From Bacteroidota bacterium (lineage in GTDB: Bacteria; Bacteroidota; Rhodothermia; Rhodothermales; Bin80): a stretch of 46,082 nt of DNA. Position numbers and translations under genes: made by a program. The notes under the pieces were generated by a model. That model was not told the DNA's origin. It made no database searches and saw only the letters and a list, made by a program, of their open reading frames with translations. Where the stretch lies: contig JAPPGC010000005.1 in assembly GCA_028875125.1 (NCBI GenBank), positions 1-46,082 of the forward strand. The letters are read 5' to 3'. Shown piece after piece: positions 36,001 to 45,000 of the stretch; position 1 is the first letter of the stretch; each line of letters starts with the position of its first letter.

Positions 36001-36295
36001 GCAATTGCGAGTGGACCGTCCATACGGGAATCCTTCCATACTGGCGCGTCTGGCCGTTCGCGAACGATTACGTCCAATGTGGACCACAACATTGACTAGC
36101 TGTGCCGCCATGCTGCCACTACTGGTCTTCCCCGATAATGACGATTTTTGGACCGGTTTGGCAGTCACGGTCACAGGTGGTCTTTTCGCATCCACACTGC
36201 TTGCCCCGTTTGCCTCAGTGGCTATGCTGTCGCTCTTCAGGCGTAAGCCGCTGTCAGAGAAGCTGAACCCGTCTACCATTGAAACCCTGGCCTGA
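33032..36295 (+). CDS. RND efflux permease, second of two
   Basis: A 1087-residue RND transporter. Start at ATG 33032 gives the usual MFTKGAGLLKRPISVISW N-terminus; an ATG at 32957 would add 25 non-typical residues. TM4 reads LVFGLLVDNSVVIVEQ and the second-half counterpart IGIALLIGIAVNDSILLTDR. The periplasmic loop has a Gly-rich insert SSGGGGGSGG at about residue 705. It is transcribed away from the adaptor and first permease. It is a different subfamily from the 28460-31522 permease (low similarity outside motifs), so the pair may form a heteromeric pump like MdtBC or two pumps sharing one adaptor. Confidence 0.9.
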   Translation: MFTKGAGLLKRPISVISWCVALVLAGTWAAIDIPIEYSPNTELPRVRVSAIWPGASPRQVERYVTAPIEREIQTVPGIAEIGSISSEGRSHVQILVDEDVDLSTFATQIGERLTLLRDQLPDDVSPRLTKQIPEAFRDVQGFMTLRLIGPYNPDELRKLADEQLKPQFESLPGVDLVEVTGGSERELLITLDPARLDAYGIDYSEVRGQIDSALRDHVFGRMDAKGRGHLMISRPELDVSLLSAIIVSRSNPEKLPIRLDQVADLNLGPAPRQSIRRIDGLNAVALDLERTRGSHMINVAKTVNNRIEDIRDSLPEGARLMIVMDRTEDVRELLDDLALRGGIGLILVTFVLLFMLKSVRATAIVLFSVALALTPALALFRFFDLSLNVITLAGLVLVFGLLVDNSVVIVEQLLLQQQKLMARGIQGLELQIVRTQAALKAVWLPLMGGTLSTMAVMLPLVYLSGDLRDLFLPFGVLVSLTLLISLASAVIFVPVVVRFLPPKSEKPEHRWLRRAVASPYRLVARFPKSTLITLFLVLGVPIWTLPMQINEPRRGWSSEVKGRFANVYNATLGAQTIQRAREWLDPLTGGVLRPFFRNTSFYKPWRYRERESIRVTLTFPKGNTIERSDSLIVDFEQMALAEASVYRTDVRISEDYARLEIEFKKGALLEPGPYILQRRLVGRAILLGGLSVYVSGIIPQTSYSSGGGGGSGGARVSMYGPNYEDLDALANQFAAFVKRRSRRVQTVDLNGTRNSWVATQARHVLQLEWSGDATARTGTDARWIYYRLRPYFETNRASWRADIAGDTRVPIRIILEKAPEMDIDRIIQRPLLVADSSALRLAGVANYNITQRPAEIEREDQQYVRHVSVDFRGPFDMRRKFMEDAVAAFSVPPGYRLDYGNNFFFTDETKRAFSWVFVATIILVFLVTASVFESWRLPLVVMLSVPLAAVGVCMGFIFTGTSFVEGAFIGIALLIGIAVNDSILLTDRFRQLRVDRPYGNPSILARLAVRERLRPMWTTTLTSCAAMLPLLVFPDNDDFWTGLAVTVTGGLFASTLLAPFASVAMLSLFRRKPLSEKLNPSTIETLA

Positions 36296-36495
36296 GCGTC
36301 ATTCTGGGGGCATTGCAAATGGCTTGTCTGATGTCGTAAAGGATTTCACAGCATAAGCGGGCGAGGTGTCACACCGATATTTCTGAAAGATTTAGGCATC
36401 AGGTCGTATTTCGGGAATCAATATACCTGTACATCCCATCACACCAAACACCCGACCCGGAGACGGGTTCGCGGAACTGCCATCGCTACTCAGTT

Positions 36496-36648
36496 TCAGC
36501 CCGTGAGTGACACTGTAGGCTCCTTGCGCTGGATCTGTTGTATTTCCCGTAGACGTACCGTCACTAATCCTCCAATCGCAGGACCAAGATTATCCGTTGA
36601 TTGATCTACGTCATCTACTACTCCGTAATCTGCGTCGGCGACGCACAT
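36496..36648 (-). CDS. Possible 50-residue ORF coupled to the end of iolC
   Basis: The ATG at 36648 overlaps the iolC stop as TAATG, and the frame runs 50 codons to TGA (36496-36498). The peptide starts MCVADADYGVVDDVDQSTDN and is acidic then basic. I recognise no family. The other minus frame here (about 36393-36595) also reads like protein without a start (GAYSVTHGLKLSSDG). The gap 36299-36647 may therefore hold the remains of another gene rather than this small one. Confidence 0.2.
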   Translation of the reverse strand: MCVADADYGVVDDVDQSTDNLGPAIGGLVTVRLREIQQIQRKEPTVSLTG

Positions 36649-37640
36649 TACACATTCATCATCGCAGTTGCTTCTTCAAACGTAGGCATGAAGTTGGCAC
36701 ATCCATGCCGGGTAACCACAATCGCGCCACAAGCATTGCCAAGTCGAGCCGCGTCGTAGTATGTCCAACCAGCAACAACGCCATAAATGAATCCCGCGGC
36801 AAAAGCGTCTCCGGCCCCAAGAATATTGTGTACTTCAACTGGGAACCCAGGAACACTAACTGGGGATTTCCCCCGCTCATGAATACGTACACCTTCGGCC
36901 CCACATTTCTCCACGATAAGCTCAACGCCCCAATTAAACAGTGTCTGGACGGCCGAATCCACATCCCCGCTCACATGCGCGTCTGATACCTGTTGATGTG
37001 TTAATTCTATCTGGTCGGGGTCCTCGAGGACTGCGGCGTTAATCTCGTCCTGGGTGCCAAGCAAAATATCAACGTTGGCAAGAACATTCCTTACAGTAAC
37101 CCCGAATGCACGGGGATCATGCCACTGATCCGGACGAAAATCAAGATCAAAAACTACAGGTACATCGTAACGGGCAGCACGCTCTACTGCAAATAGCGTC
37201 GCACTTCGACTGGATTCCCGGGCAAGATTAGTACCTGCAAATTCAAAGATTTTCGCCCGATCTATCGGAGTGGCCAATACATCTTCTATACTCAGCGCAT
37301 TGTCGGCGCAGTTGTCTCTGTAGTATACCAGAGGGAAACGATCGGGAGGTTCGATACCCAAGATGACTGCACTTGTCCGCCGGTCAGGCTTGCGCGAGAT
37401 GTACTTCGTCTCCACGCTCTCATTCTGGAGAAAGTTCAATACAAAATCTCCAACTGGATCCTGTCCAACCGCGGTGAGCAGCGCGGTTCGCATTCCGAGT
37501 CGACTCGCACCTACACATACATTGGTGGGAGATCCTCCCACATAAGCAGAAAAACTGGTGATCTGCGGGAATGGCGCCCCGATATCGTCCGAATACAGAT
37601 CAATGGACGAACGACCCATCGCAATCAAATCATAGTGCAT
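36648..37640 (-). CDS. iolC: 5-dehydro-2-deoxygluconokinase
   Basis: A 330-residue PfkB-family sugar kinase. The start MHYDLIAMGRSSIDLYSDDI and the block FSAYVGGSPTNVCVGASRLG fit IolC; the PfkB signature GAGDAFAAGF has the catalytic base Asp278. It phosphorylates 2-deoxy-5-keto-gluconate with ATP, the step before the aldolase. It stands apart from the rest of the inositol genes by about 11 kb and is on the same strand. Fructokinase or KDG kinase are alternatives, but the N-terminal block favours IolC. Confidence 0.8.
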   Translation of the reverse strand: MHYDLIAMGRSSIDLYSDDIGAPFPQITSFSAYVGGSPTNVCVGASRLGMRTALLTAVGQDPVGDFVLNFLQNESVETKYISRKPDRRTSAVILGIEPPDRFPLVYYRDNCADNALSIEDVLATPIDRAKIFEFAGTNLARESSRSATLFAVERAARYDVPVVFDLDFRPDQWHDPRAFGVTVRNVLANVDILLGTQDEINAAVLEDPDQIELTHQQVSDAHVSGDVDSAVQTLFNWGVELIVEKCGAEGVRIHERGKSPVSVPGFPVEVHNILGAGDAFAAGFIYGVVAGWTYYDAARLGNACGAIVVTRHGCANFMPTFEEATAMMNV

Positions 37641-37673
37641 GAGGAAGGTTCGAACTGGAGAAAAATCGGGGGA

Positions 37674-37820
37674 TTATAGCCAGTACAAGAATACAACAGA
37701 AATTCTCAGCAAGGTTGCCATCGCTACATGACCATCAATAGGATACCTGTGCAGCATATTAAACATGTTGACAGCGCCATCCGCGAGCGCCATCATCCCA
37801 ACGCAGAAGAAAGTCACCGG
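37674..37820 (-). pseudogene. Fragment of a membrane protein upstream of iolC
   Basis: From ATG 37796 the minus frame reads MMALADGAVNMFNMLHRYPI, then DGHVAMATLLRISVVFLYWL and TAA at 37674. In the next frame just upstream (about 37820-37900) lies another hydrophobic stretch, GIDLASMLIIAAILSGSG, as if one frameshift splits a membrane protein. No family recognised. The whole stretch 37641-37950 is otherwise empty and must hold the iolC promoter. Confidence 0.3.
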
Positions 37821-37950
37821 ATCCAGACAGAATAGCTGCAATGATCAGCATGCTTGCTAAGTCGATGCCCCGATGAAACTGACTTCCCCCTTTTGTGAAA
37901 TTTCTAAGCACTACGTGTAAAAATGTAGTTGTCGCTAAACAAATGGGCTG

Positions 37951-38952
37951 CTAGCCAGCCGCGTTCATATCAACCATGGCTTTAATACAACCTTGGGCAC
38001 CGTCAAGTGATTTAATTCGATCTGGAACTTCGGTGAATGGAATCCGATCAGTGATGAACCAACTTGGATCTATAGTGCCGTCTTCCAACATTGACATAAC
38101 CGCACAAAAATCATGGTGCGTGCCATTGCGACTGGCTCGCAAAGTTAATTCTCTTCGATGAAAATCTGGATCATCAAACTCGAAGTTTCCGACATACAAC
38201 CCTACAAATACCAGCGTCCCGCCAGGGGCAACCAACTGGTAACTTTGATGCACAGCTGCGCGGTTGCCAGTCGCTTCAATCACAGTGACCGGTAAATCTC
38301 CATCGAAAGCCTCCCTGACCACAATCTCAGGATTTTCACCAGGAGCCAGTGCACGCTCAGTCAGTCGAAGCCCCGACTGCCTGCGACCTTCCCGAATATC
38401 CATAACTGCAAGATCTGCCCCCAGAGCATTCGCAATTAATGCGCAGGCAAGTCCAATCGGCCCCTGCCCCACAACCAGAACCTGATCCCGTTCACTGATA
38501 CGTGCGCGTTTTACTGCATGATAGCCCACCACAAGAGGTTCAACCAGTGCAAGGATAGCAGGTGGAAGTGACGTACTGGGATGGAGGCTGAAGGCCGGCA
38601 ACCTCAAAAGCCTAGTGAACGCACCATCCTGATGAATCCCGAGCACACTAAGCTCATAGCAGCAATTTGTATCCCCACGTTTACAGGCCTGGCAGTCTGC
38701 ACAAAACATGTACGGATTCACCGCACAATACGTGCCTTGAGCGAGGTCGCCAGCGGACTCGACTATCTGAACGGATATTTCATGGCCAAGCCTTCTCGGA
38801 TACGTGAAGAACGGCTGACATCCCCTGATCGCCTGATAGTCTGTACCACAGATCCCCACCTGCTGCACACGAACCAGGACGCCCTCACCGTCCGGCTCCT
38901 TTATGTCCTCCCAGGCCCATTTCCCTGGTGCGTGCAATACAAGCGCCCGCAT
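37951..38952 (-). CDS. Zinc-dependent medium-chain alcohol/polyol dehydrogenase
   Basis: A 333-residue MDR enzyme. Catalytic zinc ligands Cys35 (GICGTD), His57-Glu58 (GHEIS) and Glu138; structural zinc cysteines 84, 87, 90 and 97-98 (FCADCQACKRGDTNCC); Rossmann motif VVGQGPIGLACALIANALGA. It resembles L-galactonate/L-gulonate 5-dehydrogenase and other polyol dehydrogenases (RspB-type) that oxidise a secondary hydroxyl with NAD+. It starts 5 nt after the DAHP synthase stop, so the two are co-transcribed. A role in polyol or cyclitol metabolism fits the nearby inositol genes, but substrate is unknown. Confidence 0.8.
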   Translation of the reverse strand: MRALVLHAPGKWAWEDIKEPDGEGVLVRVQQVGICGTDYQAIRGCQPFFTYPRRLGHEISVQIVESAGDLAQGTYCAVNPYMFCADCQACKRGDTNCCYELSVLGIHQDGAFTRLLRLPAFSLHPSTSLPPAILALVEPLVVGYHAVKRARISERDQVLVVGQGPIGLACALIANALGADLAVMDIREGRRQSGLRLTERALAPGENPEIVVREAFDGDLPVTVIEATGNRAAVHQSYQLVAPGGTLVFVGLYVGNFEFDDPDFHRRELTLRASRNGTHHDFCAVMSMLEDGTIDPSWFITDRIPFTEVPDRIKSLDGAQGCIKAMVDMNAAG

Positions 38953-38957
38953 ACCTG

Positions 38958-40316
38958 CTAGAGTTGCTCCAATGTTTGGTACTTCTGGGCAATACGAAGT
39001 GCCATTTCAAGGGATTGGTGCGCATTCAGCCGGGGATCTACCGTCGAACGATACCGTAGGTTAAGGTCTGCCTCGCCAACATCGCTAGCGCCTCCAACAC
39101 ATTCGGTGACATCTTCCCCAGTGAGCTCAAAATGCACGCCTCCCAGAACGGATTGCATGCCCGCATGGATTTCAAACGCGGCTTCCAGTTCCACCAGGAT
39201 ATTATCAAAGCGCCGCGTTTTCATACCACCGGAGGCCGTCTCGGTATTCCCATGCATTGGATCGCAACACCACAGAGCATTCAGTCCTGCACGCTGTGTA
39301 GCATCAATAAGTCCTGGCAATGTACTTTCTATTTTGGCAACCCCCATCCGTGTGATGATGACTATGCGGCCACGATCATTAAGGGGATTCAGGTTGCGAA
39401 GAAGTGACAACAGATCGCTAGGCGCCATGTCGGCGCCGATTTTAATACCGACTGGATTGCGTATCCCGCGCATATACTCAATGTGTGCGCTTCCTTTGAA
39501 TAATGTTCGCTTACCAATCCACGGCAAATGCGTGGACAGATTATAAATGTTATCGGAACGGGGGACTTCGCGCGTGAACACTTCCTCGTATGGCAAATGA
39601 AGTGCCTCGTGGCTGGTATAAAAGTCCACCCGGTTCAACCCACCGATAGGATAATCCGCGACTGTTTCTGCAAAGCGCAGCGCCTCACGAATCTTACTGA
39701 TGATGGCTTGGTAACTCTTGATGTGCGGCGATTGTTGAGCAAAACCAAGATCCCAGTGGTCCGCGTTATGTATATCTGCAAAGTTACCATCGGCTAGCGA
39801 CCGCACAAAATTCAGTTGGATGGCCGAGTGATGGTAGGCCTTCATCAGACGCTCAGGATCTGGAATTCTTGCCTCTGGAGTGAATTCTCGAGCATTGATA
39901 TTATCGCCTCTGTACGACGGAAGCGACACGTCATTGCGCGTCTCAAACAATTTACTCCGGGGTTTAGCATACTGCCCAGCAAAACGCCCAACCCTTACAA
40001 CCGGCATCTTTAGGCCATAAATAAGCACTACGCTCATCTGGAGCAGGATCTTGAGGCGGTTCTTAATAATCTCCTCCTCGCAATCCTCAAAGCTCTCCGC
40101 GCAGTCTCCACCCTGAAGCAAAAAACGCTGACCTGCGGCAGCTTCACTCAACTGATCGCGTAATGCCTCAATCTCCCAAGACGTAACCAGTGGTGGCTGC
40201 TGCCTAATCGCATTAAGGACTGTTTGGAGATGCTCCTCATCCGTATAGTCCACCTGTTGAGCGATTTCTTTTGTACGCCAAGAGATCGGACTCCAGTCTG
40301 GTCGTGTGTTCTCCAT
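38958..40316 (-). CDS. Class II 3-deoxy-7-phosphoheptulonate (DAHP) synthase
   Basis: A 452-residue class II (plant/Mycobacterium-type) enzyme. Metal and PEP site motifs: FLLQGGDCAESF (Cys72), RVGRFAGQYAKPRS, CCDPMHGNT, and GGVHFELTGEDVTECVGG near the C-terminus. It condenses PEP with erythrose 4-phosphate, the first step of the shikimate pathway. Length fits the family. Class II enzymes can be housekeeping or belong to secondary-metabolite loci. Here it is coupled to an alcohol dehydrogenase rather than other shikimate genes. The divergent lipoprotein gene starts 104 bp away. Confidence 0.9.
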   Translation of the reverse strand: MENTRPDWSPISWRTKEIAQQVDYTDEEHLQTVLNAIRQQPPLVTSWEIEALRDQLSEAAAGQRFLLQGGDCAESFEDCEEEIIKNRLKILLQMSVVLIYGLKMPVVRVGRFAGQYAKPRSKLFETRNDVSLPSYRGDNINAREFTPEARIPDPERLMKAYHHSAIQLNFVRSLADGNFADIHNADHWDLGFAQQSPHIKSYQAIISKIREALRFAETVADYPIGGLNRVDFYTSHEALHLPYEEVFTREVPRSDNIYNLSTHLPWIGKRTLFKGSAHIEYMRGIRNPVGIKIGADMAPSDLLSLLRNLNPLNDRGRIVIITRMGVAKIESTLPGLIDATQRAGLNALWCCDPMHGNTETASGGMKTRRFDNILVELEAAFEIHAGMQSVLGGVHFELTGEDVTECVGGASDVGEADLNLRYRSTVDPRLNAHQSLEMALRIAQKYQTLEQL

Positions 40317-40420
40317 AATTGGTTAAACCTGAAAACGCGGTACTACGAAACACGCCCTGCATCGTTTCTATGGCAACGATATTGTAAGAATTACGTAGAC
40401 AGTAAAAAAGGGTTAGTTCA

Positions 40421-41347
40421 ATGAGACAATATAGGCTGCTGATCTTTGGTTTCGTTCTCGTCTTCATCATCTCCGCTTGTGACTCTGGAGGTTCCGACAA
40501 CACTTCTCCAGAAACAGGTGCAGTCATTCTGACACTCAATAGTTTAAGTCCGCTCCCGGGGGATTACCACCTGGAGGGCTGGGTTGTAACCTCGGATCTG
40601 GCCACGCTTTCACTTGGAAAATTTACTATAGGTTCGGGTGGTAAACTTTTTAACCTGGCTGGTGAAGAGTTAGCCACTCGCAGACTTGACACCCAATTTC
40701 CGCTTGACAGTGCCCGCATTGCCTACATCACGATTGAGCCACCTGGCGATGTTGACGATTCTCCCTCTATGACTCGACTGATGGGGGGCCTGTTCATTGA
40801 AGGGAGTGCAGAACTGCGCACAACCGATGTAGAAGGCATTGAGGATGCCTTGGTTCTGGCACGCGGAAACTACATCATAGAAACACCAACCAATGGGCCT
40901 AATTCGTCTGAACATAGCGGCATATGGTTTGTGAATCTAACCGGTGGCCCTCCCGCACGTGGGCTGCGTATAACAACCCCCATTCCCGGCTGGAAGCACC
41001 AGGGGTGGGTGGACATAGATGGGATTCCACTCAATATGGGAGTGATCTCACACCACAGCCAGCCCGACGATTCGAATATCTACAGTGGTTCCCAACCTGG
41101 GTATAATTACCCTGGCGAAGACTTTCTAGTAAATGCCCCTCCCTCCCTCACATTCCCTCTCAGCCTTGCAGGTACGCGGGTAACCGTCTCACTTGAGCCT
41201 GACCCCGACCCCGATCCAGAGCGATCACAATTGATCCTGTTCGAAGCGACTGTCCCTGAAACGCCTGAGTCAATTGGTACGACCTACGACATGACCAATC
41301 TGGTTGATACATGGCCTACTGGGAGGATGGTCATAGTCCAGCAGTGA
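40421..41347 (+). CDS. Lipoprotein of unknown function
   Basis: A 308-residue protein with a lipoprotein signal peptide ending in lipobox IISAC (Cys20), followed by an acidic Ser/Gly linker (DSGGSDNTSPE). The body has paired repeats beginning LPGDYHLEGWVVTSDLA and IPGWKHQGWVDIDGIPLNMG, which look like two copies of a small beta-domain (anti-sigma/CHRD-like guess not supported). A Pro-Asp tract (DPDPDPE) lies near residue 264. No family recognised and no partner gene. It diverges from the DAHP synthase gene. Confidence 0.65.
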   Translation: MRQYRLLIFGFVLVFIISACDSGGSDNTSPETGAVILTLNSLSPLPGDYHLEGWVVTSDLATLSLGKFTIGSGGKLFNLAGEELATRRLDTQFPLDSARIAYITIEPPGDVDDSPSMTRLMGGLFIEGSAELRTTDVEGIEDALVLARGNYIIETPTNGPNSSEHSGIWFVNLTGGPPARGLRITTPIPGWKHQGWVDIDGIPLNMGVISHHSQPDDSNIYSGSQPGYNYPGEDFLVNAPPSLTFPLSLAGTRVTVSLEPDPDPDPERSQLILFEATVPETPESIGTTYDMTNLVDTWPTGRMVIVQQ

Positions 41348-41378
41348 TTTTCTGTCTTCAGGCAATACTTGACGCATT

Positions 41379-41396
41379 GCCCCTCAGGAAAGGGGC
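41379..41396 (+). terminator. Hairpin downstream of the unknown lipoprotein gene
   Basis: GCCCCT (41379-41384), loop CAGGAA, AGGGGC (41391-41396), a GC-rich 6-bp stem 32 bp after the stop codon. A five-T run follows about 9 nt later (41405-41409). It is a plausible but imperfect terminator. Confidence 0.4.
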
Positions 41397-41607
41397 CTTG
41401 GAAGTTTTTGGGTAAGGTTTTTCTGCAGCGGTACTGCCCCACTGATCATGATTATATTCTGGGGGCGGTCTTGACTTGTATTGATAGTAAAACTTCGGTT
41501 GAACGGGTCCCATGTAGAGCCACTAAACTCATTGATTTTCTGAATTTCACGGATCTTTGCTTTCTAGAGCTTCATTGAAATTTCTCTGCGCTTACCTGTT
41601 TATCCCG

Positions 41608-41878
41608 CTAATTTGACGGCGTAGAAAGGTCCACTTTAGTCGGATTATGCGAATCATCGGCATGGGTTAACCGTTTTTGAGTCGACAGGTACTTTGCCTT
41701 CAGGGAGGTCACTGTTTGGTAAATTTCGTTCACGATCCGCGTAGAGTTAGCACCCCAATCCCACGGCTTCTGTGTTTCAGAAAATCCAATTCGGTACGCT
41801 AGTGCTGGATGGTCCTTCACACACCCCTTCAAACACCAACAACAACTTCGTGAACCCTTTGGGTAAAACTCTATAGTT
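41608..41878 (-). other. Protein-like open frame in the gap before the protease; rest of gap empty
   Basis: The minus frame ending at TAG 41608 reads HPALAYRIGFSETQKPWDWG, then ANSTRIVNEIYQTVTSLKAK and a charged tail. Its only ATG is inside the protease gene (42249), so it has no sensible start here. It may be a remnant of a gene. The remaining gap 41397-41607 and 41879-42016 shows nothing else; the protease promoter should lie within it. Confidence 0.2.
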
Positions 41879-42016
41879 GTGCTCCACACAGGGAAACAAT
41901 TCGTGTTAGCAGGAGAATACAAAACTGCATATCTTCCCAACAATACAAAATCTCGGGGCCCCTGTCCCATTGATTGTGGCCTGAAGAAACGATGCCGCGC
42001 AGGGCAGATTAGCCCG

Positions 42017-45000
42017 ATGAATATACTACCTCTCCCATGGAGCCCGCAGGCCCGCCTGTTTTCCTGTTTTTTACTCTGGGTTCTTATTGGTCTTTGGACT
42101 GTGCCATTTGGCCGGGCCCAAGAGACGCCCGTATACGAGTCGCACGTCGTGGTCGTGCAGGTTGAGCCGGGTGTAGCCATCTTCGACGGAGCCGCCATGA
42201 CGGGGCTCGAGGTCTTTGACCGTACAGCCGACAGGTATGGCGTACACACGATAGAGCGCGTGTATCCATTTCTGGATCACGTGCAGCCCACCCCCAAGAC
42301 CCGGCAGAATCTCGTGGCCCTTCGTCATACCTACTACGTCCGGTACAGCGCGGGCGATGATCCCGAGCGGGTGGCGAAGGCGCTGGCCTCGGCACCTGGC
42401 GTGATCTATGCCGAGCCCGTGATCATTAATCGCCTTTTGGAATCGGAGGTTAGGGCAGAGCCCAATGATTCATTGTTCAACAATCAGACTTACCTGCGTC
42501 AATTGCGTCTCCCGGAAGCCTGGGACATCGTCAAGGGAGAAGACATGAGCCCGCCGGTTGTAATCGCAATTGTGGATAACGGCACCGATTGGCGGCACGA
42601 AGACCTTCTGGCCAACGTATGGACCAATGCAGATGAGATTCCAGACAACGGAATAGATGACGATAACAACGGCTTAATTGATGATGTGCACGGGGCGAAC
42701 TTCTGCAACAATGATGACACCAATAACGATCCATTCGATCCAGAGAGGAGTTGGCACGGCACTCGCGTAGCCGGTACAGCCGGTGGCGTAACCGATAATG
42801 GCATTGGGATGGCCGGTGCGGCCTGGAATGCCCAGCTCATGCATATCTGCGGCCGTTACGAGGGCATTGTCTATGCAGCCGCCAACGGTGCCGACATCAT
42901 AAATGTAAGCTGGGGCGGGAGATCCGTCGAACCGTGGGCTTTCGTTACTCGATCCCTAGATCTCGCCACTGATATGGGTGCGCTGGTGGTAGCAGCAACA
43001 GATAATGCCAATCGCAACAGTGATCTGTACCGATTTTACCCAGGTAGCTACCCTCGCGTACTGTCCGTTGGTGCGACGGCCAAGGACTCGCGGATACGGG
43101 CGAATTTTTCGAACTATGGCAAGATGGTGAACGTCTTTGCCCCTGGCGTAGGCATCATTACTACCGAGGTCAACAATGGATACACGCTTTCAAGAAGCGG
43201 AACATCATTTTCGACTCCTCTGGTCAGTGGTGTGGCGGCCTTGGTAAAGACCCGGTATCCTGACATTTCACCAGACGCATTGCGGGAACAAATCCGACTT
43301 GCGAGCAAGTTCAGAGACGCAAAGGATCCGGGTCAAGCAGGACAACTAGGGAATGCGTACGTAGATGCCGAGGCGTCCTTGAAAATGCCCGTTTTTCCGG
43401 CTGTACGCCTGACGCAGTGGACATGGGGCGACACGGATGGCGACGGCATGATCATGTCGGGGGAAGAGGTAACGATCAAGGCTGTGTTCGTCAACCACCT
43501 GGCGGATGCACAAGAACTGAGCATAGGACTGAGGGGGGCTGAATCATATCCGTACATTGATCTATCGAATGCGGAGCAAATGGTAGGCCGTCTGGCTAGT
43601 GGCAACTCCACAGAGGTGACATTGCGGTTCGTGGTTGCCAACGATGCGCCCTCCTCCCGCGTGATACGACTCTATACACGAATTCGCGACGGTACGTTCA
43701 TCGATGAGCCGGACCAGTTATCTTTTGGAATCAACGCTAGGATCGAGTTATATCACGCCGCACTCAGTGCGTTCTACACTTCCACTGGCGGCCCCAGTTG
43801 GCGCAATAGTTACAACTGGGATTTCACTACAGTTCCCAATCCGTGGCAGTTGAATCGGTGGTATGGCGTCCAGGTCAGGCACGGTATTCTGAGTGGACTC
43901 TTTTTTTGTAGAAACAATTTGACGGGAACGCTGCCAGGTGAATTGGGCAACTTGCACGGGTTAATGGATCTGCTGCTATGCAACGACTCACTTACCGGGG
44001 AGATCCCCCCTGAACTGGGCAACCTGACGCAGTTGCATTCGCTTGACCTGTACCGCAATTCGCTTACCGGGGAAATCCCCCATGAATTAGGTTACCTGTC
44101 GCAATTGCAATCCTTGAACCTGGAAAGCAACTCGCTCACTGGGGAAATCCCCGGCGAGTTGGGTAATCTCAAGCGATTGCGAAGGCTAGACCTGAGCGCC
44201 AATTCACTGTCCGGGGAAATCTCCCGGGAATTGGGTAATCTCTCGCAGTTGCAACACATGTCGCTCTGGGGCAATGCCCTCTCCGGGGAGATCCCCCATG
44301 AACTGGGCAACCTGACGCAATTGCAATGGCTTGAGCTGAGTAACAATTCACTCACTGGGGTAATTCCCAGCGAGTTGAGTAGTCTCATGCAACTGCGAAC
44401 GCTGGGGCTGGGTGGCAATTCACTCTCCGGGGAGATCCCCAGTGAATTGGGCAACATGATGCAGTTGGGTTGGCTGAATCTGGGCGTCAATTCACTATCC
44501 GGGGAAATCCCCCATGAACTAGGTAACCTCACGCAGTTGCACTACCTGCTTCTAAACAACAATTCGTTCACCGGGGAAATTCCCTATGAATTGACAAACC
44601 TGACGCAATTGCTAAGGCTGGACCTGGATGGCAATTCACTCACTGGGGAAATTTCCGATGAATTAGATAACCTCTCGAAGTTGGAAAGGTTGGAGCTGAG
44701 CAACAATTCGCTAACGGGGAAAATTCCCCACGAATTGGGCAACCTGACGCGATTGGAGTGGCTGGCCCTGTATTCCAATTCGCTTACTGGGGAACTTCCT
44801 AGCGAGTTGGGTAACCTGACACAGTTGAGAGGGCCGGTTCTGAACGACAATTCGCTAACGGGGGAAATTCCCCATGAACTGGGAAACCTCTCGCAATTGC
44901 AATGGCTTTATCTGAGCGACAATTTGCTCACCGGTGAAATTCCCAGCGAACTGGGTAGACTCTCGCAATTGACACGGCTGTACCTTAACGATAACGCCTT

